64,000 nucleotides of DNA from Succinivibrionaceae bacterium (GTDB taxonomy: Bacteria; Pseudomonadota; Gammaproteobacteria; Enterobacterales; Succinivibrionaceae), in the NCBI GenBank assembly GCA_016284235.1, contig JAEEOK010000059.1:1-64000 (forward strand). Reading direction: 5' to 3'. This document shows positions 8,525 through 19,700 of the stretch, piece after piece. Position numbers and translations under genes: made by a program. The stretch's first letter is position 1, and the number at the start of each line of letters is the position of its first letter. Under the pieces are notes generated by a model, which saw only the letters and a program-made list of their open reading frames with translations, searched no databases and was not told the origin of the DNA.

Positions 8525-10318
8525 CTAATCCTTGCCCACATGAAGAATAGCAAGAAACGCCTCCTGGGGAACTTCAACCTTACCAAGAGCTTTCATACGT
8601 TTTTTACCAGCCTTTTGCTTGTTAAGAAGTTTCTGTTTACGGGTTATATCACCACCGTAGCATTTTGCAAGGACATCCTTGCGCAGTGCCTTTACTGTAC
8701 TGCGGGCTATTATCTGATTACCGAGAGCCGCCTGAATTGCAATATCAAACATCTGTCTCGGAATAAGATCTCTCATCTTTTCAACGATTTCTCTTCCCCT
8801 CTGCTGAGCTGTCGAGCGGTGAGTAATAAGAGCCAGAGCATCAACCCTCTCAGAGTTGATAAGAATATCAAGTCTCACCATGTCGGCTCTCTCAAAACGC
8901 TTGAAACCGTAATCAAGGGAGGCGTAGCCTCTTGATATGGATTTCAGACGATCGAAGAAATCAAGAACAACCTCGGACATAGGTATTTCATAGGTAACCT
9001 CGACCTGCTTGCCGTGATACACAAGAGCTATCTGAACTCCCCTTTTCTCCACACACAGGTTTATTACATTTCCCAGATATGTATCAGGTGTCAGGATATT
9101 GCACTGTGCAATAGGTTCTCTTATCTCTGAAATATTACTGACAGGAGGCAGACTTGAAGGTGAATCAATATGAATAACATCTCCGTTTGTCAGCTTAATC
9201 TCATAAACCACGGTAGGCGCTGTAGTTATAAGATTTATATCATATTCGGTTTCCAGACGCTCCTGAATAATTTCCATATGAAGCATTCCAAGAAATCCGC
9301 AGCGAAAACCGAAACCCAGTGCGGTTGACGTTTCCGGTTCAAAGAAAAGAGATGCATCATTAAGAGACAGTTTGTCAAGAGCTTCCCGGAACGACTCATA
9401 ATCATCAGTGGAAACAGGGAACAAACCCGCATAAACCTGAGGTTTGACCGTCTTGAATCCCGGAAGCGCCTCCAGTGCGGAATTCTTGGCAGATGTAAGC
9501 GTATCTCCAACGGGAGCGCCATGAATGGTCTTCATGCCGCAGGTGACCCATCCTACCTCACCGCAGGACAGTCCGTCCGTATCAACACGCTTCGGAGTAG
9601 AAATTCCTATACGATCAACACTCCAGACCACCCCCGTGGACATAACCTTGATTTTCTGTCCTTTTGATATTGAACCGTTTTTTACTCTCACTAAAGATAC
9701 AACGCCAAGATAGTCGTCAAACCACGAATCTATAATAAGAGCCTGGAGCGGAGCATCCGGATCACCTGAAGGTGCAGGAACCGATCTGACAATTAGTTCA
9801 AGCACATCATGAATACCGACACCGGTCTTTGCCGAACAGCGGACGGCATCAATCGCCTCTATTCCTACAATATCCTCGATTTCCTCTGCCACACGATCAG
9901 GATCGGCCGCCGGCAGATCAATTTTGTTGAGAACAGGGAGCACCTCCAGATTCATTTCCATTGCTGTGTAGCAGTTTGCAAGAGTCTGAGCCTCCACACC
10001 CTGTCCGGCATCAACGACGAGGAGCGCCCCTTCACACGCTGCCAGAGAGCGCGATACCTCATAACTGAAGTCGACATGTCCGGGCGTGTCAATGAAATTG
10101 AGTTCGTATATCTGACCGTCATCAGCCGTATAGCTGAGTGTTACACTCTGAGCCTTGATGGTAATACCGCGTTCACGTTCAAGACTCATGGAATCCAGAA
10201 CCTGATCCTGCATCTCCCTTTCACTCAGACCGCCGCAGGTCTGAATCAATCTGTCCGAAAGGGTAGACTTTCCATGATCTATATGTGCAATAATGGAGAA
10301 ATTTCTTATATTTTTCAT
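8525..10318 (-). CDS. lepA: Elongation factor 4 (LepA) ribosomal back-translocase GTPase
   Basis: LepA binds the ribosome and affects translocation and 30S assembly. The 597 residues match the family almost exactly in length. The G domain shows [10 protein letters not shown], the switch [17 protein letters not shown] and NKIDLP. Domain II, EF-G-like domains III and V, and the LepA-specific C-terminal domain ([35 protein letters not shown] with KKRMK) follow. It is the first gene of the lepA-lepB-rnc-era-recO unit and is transcribed divergently from gdhA across a 508-bp spacer. Confidence 0.97.
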   Translation of the reverse strand: MKNIRNFSIIAHIDHGKSTLSDRLIQTCGGLSEREMQDQVLDSMSLERERGITIKAQSVTLSYTADDGQIYELNFIDTPGHVDFSYEVSRSLAACEGALLVVDAGQGVEAQTLANCYTAMEMNLEVLPVLNKIDLPAADPDRVAEEIEDIVGIEAIDAVRCSAKTGVGIHDVLELIVRSVPAPSGDPDAPLQALIIDSWFDDYLGVVSLVRVKNGSISKGQKIKVMSTGVVWSVDRIGISTPKRVDTDGLSCGEVGWVTCGMKTIHGAPVGDTLTSAKNSALEALPGFKTVKPQVYAGLFPVSTDDYESFREALDKLSLNDASLFFEPETSTALGFGFRCGFLGMLHMEIIQERLETEYDINLITTAPTVVYEIKLTNGDVIHIDSPSSLPPVSNISEIREPIAQCNILTPDTYLGNVINLCVEKRGVQIALVYHGKQVEVTYEIPMSEVVLDFFDRLKSISRGYASLDYGFKRFERADMVRLDILINSERVDALALITHRSTAQQRGREIVEKMRDLIPRQMFDIAIQAALGNQIIARSTVKALRKDVLAKCYGGDITRKQKLLNKQKAGKKRMKALGKVEVPQEAFLAILHVGKD

Positions 10319-12167
<1,849 letters not shown>

Positions 12168-12193
12168 TAAATTATAATTAAGCATAAATGCCG

Positions 12194-12230
12194 AGGCGGT
12201 CTCACTGTATAGTGGGACCGCCTTACTTTT
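12194..12230 (+). terminator. gdhA terminator
   Basis: A 12-bp stem (AGGCGGTCTCAC with GTGGGACCGCCT, one G-T pair) and a 6-nt loop, followed by TACTTTT, 26 bp after the gdhA stop. Confidence 0.85.
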
Positions 12231-12563
12231 CAGCCATTCTGCAGAATGACTGAAAAGTCTGTATTCTTATCCTTCCAGGAATAAATCTAAAGACTCTGTT
12301 AAAGAACAGAGTGATCCATAAATCAACATAACAGCTCTTAAATTATATGAGCCGAAATTTCACTTTTTTAAGTTCAAAATATAAATACTTACGAATGTAC
12401 TGTGTCTGCGGATCAATACCTTTGTTGAACAGAACCATGTTTTCCTTTATAGCAGGCGGGCCGAGATCGGAAATTTATGAAGAATCAAATCACTGTAATT
12501 CATATTTCCCGGACAAAAAGCTACAATGAGAGAACATTTAAATAGATATAAAGGATCCCGAAA
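12231..12563. other. Intergenic spacer gdhA to aldo/keto reductase
   Basis: About 330 bp without a supported gene. A 60-codon frame from 12347 has no ribosome site and no recognisable features. A short palindrome CATTCTGCAGAATG lies at about 12235-12248. The promoter of the downstream reductase must lie here but is not obvious. Confidence 0.45.
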
Positions 12564-13463
12564 ATGGAAAAAAGCGTTAACAGTAAAATAGTGGCAGGAA
12601 TGATGAGACTCAGCAATCTGAGTATTCAGGATGCCAGTTCCTTTTTAGATTTTCTCTATGACAACAATGTCAGATGGTTTGATCACGCTGATATATACGG
12701 CAGCGGACGCTGCGAAGAAATTTTCGGCGACTGGCTGACTGCAAAGGGAATAAGCCGCGAGAGCGTTATAATTCAGTCAAAATGCGGCATAGTTCCCGGT
12801 GTATGCTACGATAACTCCGGAGAATACATTGAAAAAAGCGTAGACGGAATTCTTTCCCGCCTTAAATGCGGCTACCTCGATTATCTGCTGATCCACAGAC
12901 CTGATATACTCTGGGAACCGGAGGATATCAACCGTTCATTTGAAAAACTCGTAAAGGCAGGCAAGGTCAGATCCTTCGGAGTATCCAACTGCAATTCCTC
13001 ACAGATGGAATACCTGCAGAAAAGTATGGAGCATAAGATCGAAATCAATCAAATCCAGCTCAGCCTGGCTTTTGCTCCTTCCATATCCGAATGTCTTGAA
13101 ACCAACACCTATTCAAACAACGGCATTTCACGAACTCTCGGAGTAATAGACTACTGCCGCAGCAGAGGAATAGCCATCCAGGCATGGAGTCCGCTCCAGT
13201 ACGGAACATTTGCAGGAACATTTCTCGGCAATCCGTCGTATGACAGACTTAATCACAAACTCGCGGAACTGGCAGAAAAATACCACACAACAAAATCTGC
13301 AGCAGCAGCCGCATGGATCATGAGAATTCCGCCGTTTACCCAGGTTATTGCAGGAACATGCAGCAGGGAGCATTTTTCCGAAATGCTTAAGGCCAGGGAA
13401 ATAACTGTCACAAGAAACGAATGGTATGATCTCTACAAAAGTGCCGGTTACGATCTTCCATAA
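12564..13463 (+). CDS. Aldo/keto reductase, YdhF-like
   Basis: A 299-residue NADPH-dependent oxidoreductase of the aldo/keto reductase superfamily with a TIM-barrel fold. The catalytic tetrad is visible: Asp40 and Tyr45 in FDHADIYG, Lys73 in QSKCG and His111 in LIHRPD. The GVSNC stretch after strand 5 and the C-terminal cofactor segment (VIAGTCSREHF) are typical. The order of motifs is closest to E. coli YdhF, whose substrate is not known. It stands alone between gdhA and the convergent ddh. GGATCC precedes the ATG as a weak ribosome site. Confidence 0.88.
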   Translation: MEKSVNSKIVAGMMRLSNLSIQDASSFLDFLYDNNVRWFDHADIYGSGRCEEIFGDWLTAKGISRESVIIQSKCGIVPGVCYDNSGEYIEKSVDGILSRLKCGYLDYLLIHRPDILWEPEDINRSFEKLVKAGKVRSFGVSNCNSSQMEYLQKSMEHKIEINQIQLSLAFAPSISECLETNTYSNNGISRTLGVIDYCRSRGIAIQAWSPLQYGTFAGTFLGNPSYDRLNHKLAELAEKYHTTKSAAAAAWIMRIPPFTQVIAGTCSREHFSEMLKAREITVTRNEWYDLYKSAGYDLP

Positions 13464-13617
13464 GCGGGAAACAGTCTGAGCATTCCTGGACTGCAAATGC
13501 AGCTCTCAGGTAAATCTCTGCAGGAGTTTGACTCTCATCATGCACATGGAAAGAAACCATGCAAAGCTCTCTTTTGCCGCAGCTGTCTGATCTGATTTTA
13601 ACAAGAACTGAAATGAT

Positions 13618-13640
13618 AAAACTCTCCCGAAGGAGAGTTT
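13618..13640 (-). terminator. ddh terminator
   Basis: A 9-bp perfect stem (AAACTCTCC/GGAGAGTTT) closed on the minus strand by a UUCG tetraloop and ending in TTTT, 28 bp past the ddh stop. It may also help end the convergent aldo/keto reductase transcript. Confidence 0.8.
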
Positions 13641-13667
13641 GCGTCATGAGGTATGGAAAAATTAACC

Positions 13668-14654
13668 TTATACGAGAGTCTTTCTAAGTTCAGCAGGAGA
13701 AAGAATACTAAGATATGACGGAGCGATATCAAGTACTGTGCGGCATCCTGTCTGACCCTCCTGACTAAGACGGTAAACGGCCCTGGCATATGCTACAAGA
13801 ACACTTCCGGTAAATGCAGGATTGGAATCAAGCTTCAGACTGTACTCAATCACATCCTTGAACTCATTGTCAGTACCGGTAGTCCCGGAACGGATCACAA
13901 ACCCGCCGTGAGGAAGACCCGAATGCTCTTTTGCAAGAGTTTCCTCGGACACAAAATGAACGGTTGTATCATAATCGGCAAAGTAGTTAGGCATATTTTT
14001 GATTTCACTTTCAACCCTGGCGGCATCAGCACCCTCTCTGAGAACAACAAAACATTCTCTAGTATGCTTCTGACGGGTTGTAAGTTCAGGATTTGAACCG
14101 GAGCGGACTGCTTCAAGAGCGCTTTCAACAGGAACAGTATACTGCCGTGCATCCCTGACTCCCGGAATGCGACGGATGGCATCTGAGTGACCCTGACTGA
14201 CACCCTTGCCCCAGAAAGTATAATCCTTACCCTGAGGAAGAATTGCATTGGCATATGCACGATTAATGGAAAACATACCAGGATCCCAGCCACAGCATAT
14301 TACAGCCAGATGCTTGCTGTTTTTTGCAGCGGAGTCGACATTGTCAAAATGCTGCGGGATTACTGCATGAGTATCAAAACTGTCTACAACATTAAACAGT
14401 TCTGCAAAGGCAGGGGTCTGCTTAGGCAGATCCGTAGCGCTGCCGCCACCTAAAATCAGAACGTCAATCTTATCCTTCCAGGCTATAGCCTCGCCGTCGC
14501 TTACAACAGGAACACCGGGTGTTCTTATCTTGACACTTGATGGATCGCGTCTGGTAAATACAACCACCAACTCCATATCCGGGTTATGAGTAATAGCACT
14601 TTCAACTCCGCGACTTAAATTACCATAACCCAAAATACCAATTCTAATCGTCAT
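13668..14654 (-). CDS. ddh: meso-Diaminopimelate dehydrogenase
   Basis: Ddh reductively aminates L-2-amino-6-oxopimelate directly to meso-diaminopimelate with NADPH and ammonium, bypassing the DapD/C/E/F steps of lysine and peptidoglycan precursor synthesis. The 328 residues fit the family (320-330). The N-terminal Rossmann motif is GILGYGNLSRG; other family stretches are FTRRDP, DSFDTH, CCGWDPGMFS and GKGVSQGHSDAIRRI, followed by a C-terminal FTGSVLVAYARA. AAGGAGA lies before the ATG. The enzyme is scattered among Bacteroidetes, Clostridia and a few Proteobacteria, so horizontal origin is plausible. It pairs functionally with gdhA nearby in ammonium use. Confidence 0.93.
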   Translation of the reverse strand: MTIRIGILGYGNLSRGVESAITHNPDMELVVVFTRRDPSSVKIRTPGVPVVSDGEAIAWKDKIDVLILGGGSATDLPKQTPAFAELFNVVDSFDTHAVIPQHFDNVDSAAKNSKHLAVICCGWDPGMFSINRAYANAILPQGKDYTFWGKGVSQGHSDAIRRIPGVRDARQYTVPVESALEAVRSGSNPELTTRQKHTRECFVVLREGADAARVESEIKNMPNYFADYDTTVHFVSEETLAKEHSGLPHGGFVIRSGTTGTDNEFKDVIEYSLKLDSNPAFTGSVLVAYARAVYRLSQEGQTGCRTVLDIAPSYLSILSPAELRKTLV

Positions 14655-14798
14655 AAATATCTCCTTAAAGGAATCTAATCAACGTTTTTAATTTTACACT
14701 CTGAGTCTTTTACAAACAAGCAAAAGCAAAATTATTGTAAGAAAAACTTAATTTAATTAAGCAAGAATGAATATTGACTAAAAAACTTAAGCAGATAA

Positions 14799-15305
14799 TT
14801 AATATGCCCCCCAGTGTATTCTTTCACTCTCAAAGCGATCCACCTCGTGATTAAGACGATCCCATGAAGGATAACCAAGAGCAATAACACCAAACGGTGC
14901 AACGGTTTCCGGAAGTTTGAACCTGTCGGCAATATATTTCATCCGTTCAGGATAAGGAACAACAGTCAGAAAAACTGAGCCCAGCCCTAAATATACAGCC
15001 TCGAGCATAATATTCTCAGCCGCCATGCTCATATCAAGATTCACAAGCTCAGGCAGCTGAAGATCAACTGTACGGCTGAGCATAAGTATATCAACCGGAG
15101 CAACTGCTGCAGATCCTGAAATCGGTCCCATAGACGCTATGTACTTTTTATCAGCGTCATTTCTGATAACCAAATACTCCCAGGGCTGCTGATTGACTGC
15201 TGACGGCGCATTCATACCAGCCCTGAGCAGCTGCTCAATAAGAGAATCATCCACATCCCTGTCACTGAAACTTCTTACACTTCGTCTGATTTTTATTTCT
15301 TTCAT
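14799..15305 (-). CDS. Nitroreductase-family FMN oxidoreductase
   Basis: A 168-residue flavoprotein of the nitroreductase fold. The N-terminal RRSVRSF motif binds the FMN phosphate, APSAVNQQPWEYLV is the conserved flavin-contact segment and the C-terminal PFGVIALGYPSW is typical. The ATG at 15305 has GAGG 7 nt before it, better than the TTG one codon upstream. Members of this short subgroup reduce quinones, nitro compounds or act in flavin turnover; the natural substrate cannot be told from sequence. It lies 144 bp upstream of ddh on the same strand, so co-transcription is possible. Confidence 0.85.
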   Translation of the reverse strand: MKEIKIRRSVRSFSDRDVDDSLIEQLLRAGMNAPSAVNQQPWEYLVIRNDADKKYIASMGPISGSAAVAPVDILMLSRTVDLQLPELVNLDMSMAAENIMLEAVYLGLGSVFLTVVPYPERMKYIADRFKLPETVAPFGVIALGYPSWDRLNHEVDRFESERIHWGAY

Positions 15306-15622
15306 CAAGCCACCTCAAACATAATTAATTTTTGCTGAACAATATTCTCATAGCAGATCCCGAAAAAGGCAAAGCCACGGAAAGAGAGTCTTTCAAAGAA
15401 AATTATTCCGATACTGTATCTTCAGATCAATACCGCCGCTATCACTGCCGTCGTGTCAGAAAATCCGGCGGATATTCCAATAAAACCATGATTCTTCAAG
15501 GTTTTAATTATGCAAAAGAAATAATGCGAAAAAACAGATCTGCATAACATGATCTTACAGTCGTCTTTTTTTATTTTTAAGCTAAATAAAGCTCTAATCC
15601 GTCTGTCACTAACACCTAATTC
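15306..15622. other. Intergenic spacer nitroreductase to patB
   Basis: About 317 bp. A 71-codon frame at 15332-15547 is basic and low in hydrophobic residues and has no ribosome site; I do not call it. No strong terminator for the patB operon is visible, although an AGCTTTATTTAGCT inverted repeat lies near 15580-15593. Confidence 0.4.
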
Positions 15623-16792
15623 TCACCTAGCGGCGAACATTGAAATTCCGCGTTCAAGACGATCTAGTCCGTCCCTCAAAAGCCGGTGAGGACATGCCGC
15701 GTTAAGTCTTAAAAAGCCGGCACCGCAGCCGCCGTAATTTTCTCCGGCCGAAACCCAGAGTCCTGTATTCGAGCGCAGGAAAGCTGTCAGTTCCCGCGTT
15801 TTCTCTGTTATCCCGCGACAGTCAAGCCACAGCAGATACGTAGCCTCGGCATCAATCAGCCTTACCCGGGGTATTTTCTCCTGCAGAAAGGTTCCGGCCA
15901 CGAATCTGGATGTATCAAGATAATTTCTGAGTGCATCAAGCCACTCGCCGCCGCTGCTGTAAGCCGCCACAGCGCCCTCAACAGCAAAGGCGTTTGGTTC
16001 GGCAACCTCGTCGGTATTAAGTCCCCTTTCCACTCTCTGGCGCAGAAACTCATCGGGGCATATCACCGCGGAGCTGTGAAGACCAGCTATATTGAATGTT
16101 TTAGACGGTGCTACACAGGTTACACTGATTTTTCTGCACTGTTCCGAAACAGAAGCGAACGGAATATAGTTTTTCTCCGGCTTTGTTAAATCACAGTGAA
16201 TTTCATCAGACACAACAGTAACATGATACCTGGCACACAGGCGTCCGATTTCACTCAGTTCGTCACGGCTCCATATTTTTCCTACAGGATTGTGAGGATT
16301 GCACAGAATCATGAGAGTTGTTTCACTGTTCGACAGTTTACGTTCAAGATCCTCAAAATCGATGCTGTATTCACCGTTGCGGTAAACAAGAGGATTTTCA
16401 AGCACATGACGCCCGTTATTCACTATGGAATTAAAAAAGATATTGTAAACGGGAGTCTGCACCACCACATTCTCACCCACCGAGGTAAGTCTGCGGACAA
16501 TGCTAGATATCGACGGCACAACCCCGGTGGAAAAAACAAGCCAGCGGCGATCAATCATAAAATCATGACGCCTGTTCCACCATGAGATATAGGCAGCATA
16601 CCACCGCTCCGGAATAACGGAATAGCCGAAAACACCGTGTCTGACTCTTTCCATAAGAGCCTCCGTCACCGCTGACGGAGCCCTAAAATCCATATCTGCA
16701 ACCCACATAGGAAGTTCGTCACCGGTAACGCTCCACTTAAGCGAGTCCGTTCCCCTGCGCTCCACCGGTTCATCAAAATCAAATTCCTTCAC
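15623..16792 (-). CDS. PatB/MalY-type PLP C-S lyase or aminotransferase
   Basis: A pyridoxal-phosphate enzyme of fold type I in the MalY/PatB group, whose members cleave cystathionine or cysteine to release a thiol or H2S, ammonium and pyruvate. Motifs include ELPMWVADMDFRAP at the N terminus, NPHNPVGKIW, SDEIHCDL and the PLP Lys in VAPSKTFNIAGLHSS. A TTG at 16798 opens the frame, but the GTG at 16792 has AAAGGAGG 9 nt upstream and is preferred, giving 389 residues. It overlaps the end of the MATE gene by 14 bp. In the macro-DUF3737-MATE-PatB unit it may produce or detoxify a small thiol that the MATE protein exports; that link is inference. Confidence 0.85.
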   Translation of the reverse strand: MKEFDFDEPVERRGTDSLKWSVTGDELPMWVADMDFRAPSAVTEALMERVRHGVFGYSVIPERWYAAYISWWNRRHDFMIDRRWLVFSTGVVPSISSIVRRLTSVGENVVVQTPVYNIFFNSIVNNGRHVLENPLVYRNGEYSIDFEDLERKLSNSETTLMILCNPHNPVGKIWSRDELSEIGRLCARYHVTVVSDEIHCDLTKPEKNYIPFASVSEQCRKISVTCVAPSKTFNIAGLHSSAVICPDEFLRQRVERGLNTDEVAEPNAFAVEGAVAAYSSGGEWLDALRNYLDTSRFVAGTFLQEKIPRVRLIDAEATYLLWLDCRGITEKTRELTAFLRSNTGLWVSAGENYGGCGAGFLRLNAACPHRLLRDGLDRLERGISMFAAR

Positions 16793-18224
16793 AGGCAAGA
16801 TCCTCCTTTCTTGTTGAATTAAGCCATCTGCAGTTTCTCAATCGTATCAGCAGAAGAGTTCCTGTTATGCACAGCTGAATACTCATAGCCACCCAGACTC
16901 CGTCAAGTCCCAGCTCCCACGCAAGCCAGAAGGAAAGCGGAAGACGGATAAGCCACATACACAGACAGTTGGTGACACTGGGCACGAGTGTATCCCCTGC
17001 TCCTCTTAAAATTCCAGAAACAACTATTGATGCGGCAAACAGCGGCTCGGCCCAGGCAACTATTCTCAGAACACCGGTACCATATTCCTGAATAACAGGA
17101 TCCGGTGTCAGCAGCCGCATCATGAAAGGTGCCGCAATATACATAAGCACAGCTGCAAAGCTGACCATAAGAACACCGATGCTTGTTATGGTCCACGCAA
17201 GATTCACCGCCATATCCCTGCGCTGCGCCCCGACAGTCTGCCCGATCATTGCGGAAGCTGAAGAAGATATACCGTATGCAGCCATATAGCAGAAACTCTC
17301 GGCAGTAATGGCAAAGGAGTGGGCGGCAACGGAAGCAGAACCGAGATGTGCTACAATCATAACAGAAACAACCATGGCAAAACATATAAGACAATGCTCA
17401 AAGCCTATCGGCAGAGCAAGTCTGACGGCCCTTTTAAAATAACTGCTGTGCCAGAAGAAATTCTCATTTCTTACCAGTTTGAGTTTTTGATTGAAGCAGA
17501 ACACACACACCAGCATCAGAACAGATATGCATAACTCCGCAACAACAGTTCCTACAGCCGCCCCGGCTACACCAAGTCCCATGCCAGGGACTGCCACATG
17601 GTATCCGGCAACACTGTATGTGCTGGTATCAAATATAAAAATAAAATTGAAAAACACATTGAGAAAACATCTGAGAATATTAAGAACCCCGGGGATCTTC
17701 ATACTGCCCGCCCCCTGAAGAATGCCGGTTGACAGCATATTGAACTGCATGAAAGGAACAGAAAGGCAGTACAGACGAAAATACCGCGAGGCATCATGAC
17801 AGATATTTTCATCACCTCCGAGCCAGTACGGAAGGAAGGAACCGATATTCCAGGCAATTACAACAATAATGGAAGAGAAAATAAGGGACGTTATGTATGA
17901 CTGACATGCAAGGTTTCTTGCCAGCCTGTACTGGCCGGCTCCGATAAGCTGGGAAATCTGAACATAATGCCCGATATTGATACAGATCCCCATTCCGCCG
18001 ATTAGCCACAGAGAAGAAGAGACAAGTCCCACCGAAGCAGCCTCAAGGGAACCGAGGTGCCCGACCATTGAAGCATCAATATACTGCATAACAACCGATG
18101 ACACCTGAGCTAAAATTCCCGGAATCACCATGAACAGTACAAAGCGGACAAGCAATCTGAACGACGGTCTGCGTCCGCTGTTCAGATACCGAAGAAAAAC
18201 ATCACCGCTGGCCCTTCTGCTCAT
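16779..18224 (-). CDS. MATE-family multidrug/Na+ efflux transporter
   Basis: A 481-residue integral membrane protein with about 12 hydrophobic segments arranged as two six-helix bundles, as in NorM and DinF relatives. Family stretches include MQYIDASMVGHLG in the first helix region, GGMGICINIGHYVQISQLIGAGQ and, in the second half, SASAMIGQTVGAQRRDMA. MATE proteins export cationic drugs or metabolites in exchange for Na+ or H+. Its start overlaps the DUF3737 stop (ATGA) and its end overlaps patB, so all three are translationally coupled. No strong ribosome site precedes the ATG, in agreement with coupling. Confidence 0.9.
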   Translation of the reverse strand: MSRRASGDVFLRYLNSGRRPSFRLLVRFVLFMVIPGILAQVSSVVMQYIDASMVGHLGSLEAASVGLVSSSLWLIGGMGICINIGHYVQISQLIGAGQYRLARNLACQSYITSLIFSSIIVVIAWNIGSFLPYWLGGDENICHDASRYFRLYCLSVPFMQFNMLSTGILQGAGSMKIPGVLNILRCFLNVFFNFIFIFDTSTYSVAGYHVAVPGMGLGVAGAAVGTVVAELCISVLMLVCVFCFNQKLKLVRNENFFWHSSYFKRAVRLALPIGFEHCLICFAMVVSVMIVAHLGSASVAAHSFAITAESFCYMAAYGISSSASAMIGQTVGAQRRDMAVNLAWTITSIGVLMVSFAAVLMYIAAPFMMRLLTPDPVIQEYGTGVLRIVAWAEPLFAASIVVSGILRGAGDTLVPSVTNCLCMWLIRLPLSFWLAWELGLDGVWVAMSIQLCITGTLLLIRLRNCRWLNSTRKEDLACEGI

Positions 18225-19069
18225 ATGCTGCGACGAACGGTTATTTCAGCGGAACTTTCGGGAATATCCGGATCATCCAGAATAATCTGCCCGATGCTGT
18301 CAGCTTCAATTCGACCGGAGAGAGGATTTTTAATACTGTCAACGCCTCCGGTGATGTCGGCATTTACAGAGGAATACTCAAAGGCAAGATCCGTACTGAT
18401 AAGTCTGCAGTTCTCAAGTCTGAGATTATCCATGTAGCACATCCCCTGATTGCTCTCTATGACGCAGTTAATCAGAGTCACGTTTTTTGAATTCCATCCC
18501 AGATACTCGCCAAGAATATAAGAATCTCTGACCTCCACATTCTCAGCATTCCAGAAAGCATCCTTCGAAAGAAGTCTCGAATTGCGGATCACCAGATCAG
18601 ATGCCCCGTCAAATGAATAGTTTCCGTCAAGTCTGAGGCCGTCAATATCAAGATCCCTGCAGTTCATGGCAAAGTAATCCCCCTTTGCCGTAACGTTCTT
18701 CATTCTGATATCACTGCAGTTCCAGAGGGTCTCGTCGGCTCTTGAAAAGGTAACACCGTCAAGAACAATCTTGCTGGAGCGGCGAAATGCCTTAGGAGCC
18801 TGAATATCACAGTCATACATGGCTATGCATCTGGTATACCATATGCCTGCTCTTGCCATTTCAAACATGGTGCAATTCTTTAAAGTAAAATACTCTCCGT
18901 ACCACATAGGGTATTTCCATCTGAAAAGTGTATTTTCAAGACTGATATTACTGCATTCCTTAAGAGGCGATTCTCCGTTCTGAAATACGGAATTTCTGAT
19001 ATCAAGATCCTTCTTCTTAAAGAGAGCTCTTTCACCCTCGAATAACTTTTGATCAAAAACTTCAGACAT
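18221..19069 (-). CDS. DUF3737-family right-handed beta-helix protein
   Basis: A cytoplasmic protein built from short degenerate repeats of the kind N-x-x-(L/V)-x-(N/D)-(C/S), for example LKNCTMF, MYDCDIQ, LDGVTF, MKNVTAK, IDGLRL, IRNSRLL and LINCVIE. This gives a parallel beta-helix. It matches DUF3737, whose members are annotated only as hydrogenase-like or hypothetical. The ATG at 19069 has GAAGGAAG 8 nt upstream, better than a start 45 bp earlier, and gives 282 residues. It sits 41 bp after the macrodomain gene and overlaps the MATE start by 4 bp. The function is unknown; no catalytic motif is apparent. Confidence 0.8.
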   Translation of the reverse strand: MSEVFDQKLFEGERALFKKKDLDIRNSVFQNGESPLKECSNISLENTLFRWKYPMWYGEYFTLKNCTMFEMARAGIWYTRCIAMYDCDIQAPKAFRRSSKIVLDGVTFSRADETLWNCSDIRMKNVTAKGDYFAMNCRDLDIDGLRLDGNYSFDGASDLVIRNSRLLSKDAFWNAENVEVRDSYILGEYLGWNSKNVTLINCVIESNQGMCYMDNLRLENCRLISTDLAFEYSSVNADITGGVDSIKNPLSGRIEADSIGQIILDDPDIPESSAEITVRRSI

Positions 19070-19110
19070 AGTATTTACTTCCTTCGAACCTTCAAGATTA
19101 TAACATACCG

Positions 19111-19668
19111 TCATCTGTCCGAATCCGCTGAGCTGAAGACTTTTGCATAAGCAAGCAGTGCGTCTTCAGAAAACAGGATCCACTTTATAAGATCGAAGGA
19201 ACCTGGATGCTTTCTGATATGCTCCAGCACGGTGGATACCGCCACCTCAGCAGCCTGACTGAGCGGATATCCGTAGACTCCGGTTGAAACAGATGAAAAG
19301 CCTATTGATCTGATACCTTTATCCATTGCAACATCAAGACATGAACGGTAACAGGAAGCCAGAAGATCACTTTCACCATAGCCGCCTCCCCTCCAGACAG
19401 GACCCGGAGTATGGATCACGTAACGGCACGGCAGATTATATGCACCGGTAATTTTTGCCCTTCCTGTGGGACAGCCGTTAAGACCGCGGCACTCTCTTAG
19501 AAGTTCCGGGCCGGCCTTACGGTGTATGGCTCCATCCACACCGCCTCCTCCGAGCAGAGAGGTATTGGCTGCGTTGACTATTGCTTCAACACCGTTATCG
19601 CAGGTTATGTCACCGCGCACCAGCTGGATTTCGGTATTTAACACCACATAAACAAAAGGTTCATTCAT
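19111..19668 (-). CDS. Macrodomain ADP-ribosyl / O-acetyl-ADP-ribose hydrolase
   Basis: A 185-residue single macrodomain. The canonical ADP-ribose binding loops are present: IVNAANTSLLGGGGVDGAIHRKAG near residues 30-55 and the later SVSTGVYGYP. Such YmdB/MacroD-type enzymes remove ADP-ribose from proteins or deacetylate O-acetyl-ADP-ribose. AGGAGTG lies 7 nt before the ATG. It is the first gene of the coupled set macrodomain-DUF3737-MATE-PatB and follows the membrane methyltransferase by 32 bp. I assign biochemical class with confidence; the cellular target is unknown. Confidence 0.93.
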   Translation of the reverse strand: MNEPFVYVVLNTEIQLVRGDITCDNGVEAIVNAANTSLLGGGGVDGAIHRKAGPELLRECRGLNGCPTGRAKITGAYNLPCRYVIHTPGPVWRGGGYGESDLLASCYRSCLDVAMDKGIRSIGFSSVSTGVYGYPLSQAAEVAVSTVLEHIRKHPGSFDLIKWILFSEDALLAYAKVFSSADSDR

Positions 19669-19700
19669 AGACTTTCACTCCTGAAAACGCCCCGACCGGA

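Noticed and set aside
12235..12248. CATTCTGCAGAATG palindrome as an operator
   Set aside because: It is a short palindrome just after the gdhA terminator with no promoter beside it; probably chance.
12347..12529. A 60-codon plus-strand frame between gdhA and the aldo/keto reductase
   Set aside because: No ribosome site, no recognisable motif, low-complexity composition; more likely chance.
15332..15547. A 71-codon plus-strand frame in the nitroreductase-patB gap
   Set aside because: Charged, poor in hydrophobic residues, no ribosome site and no family feature.
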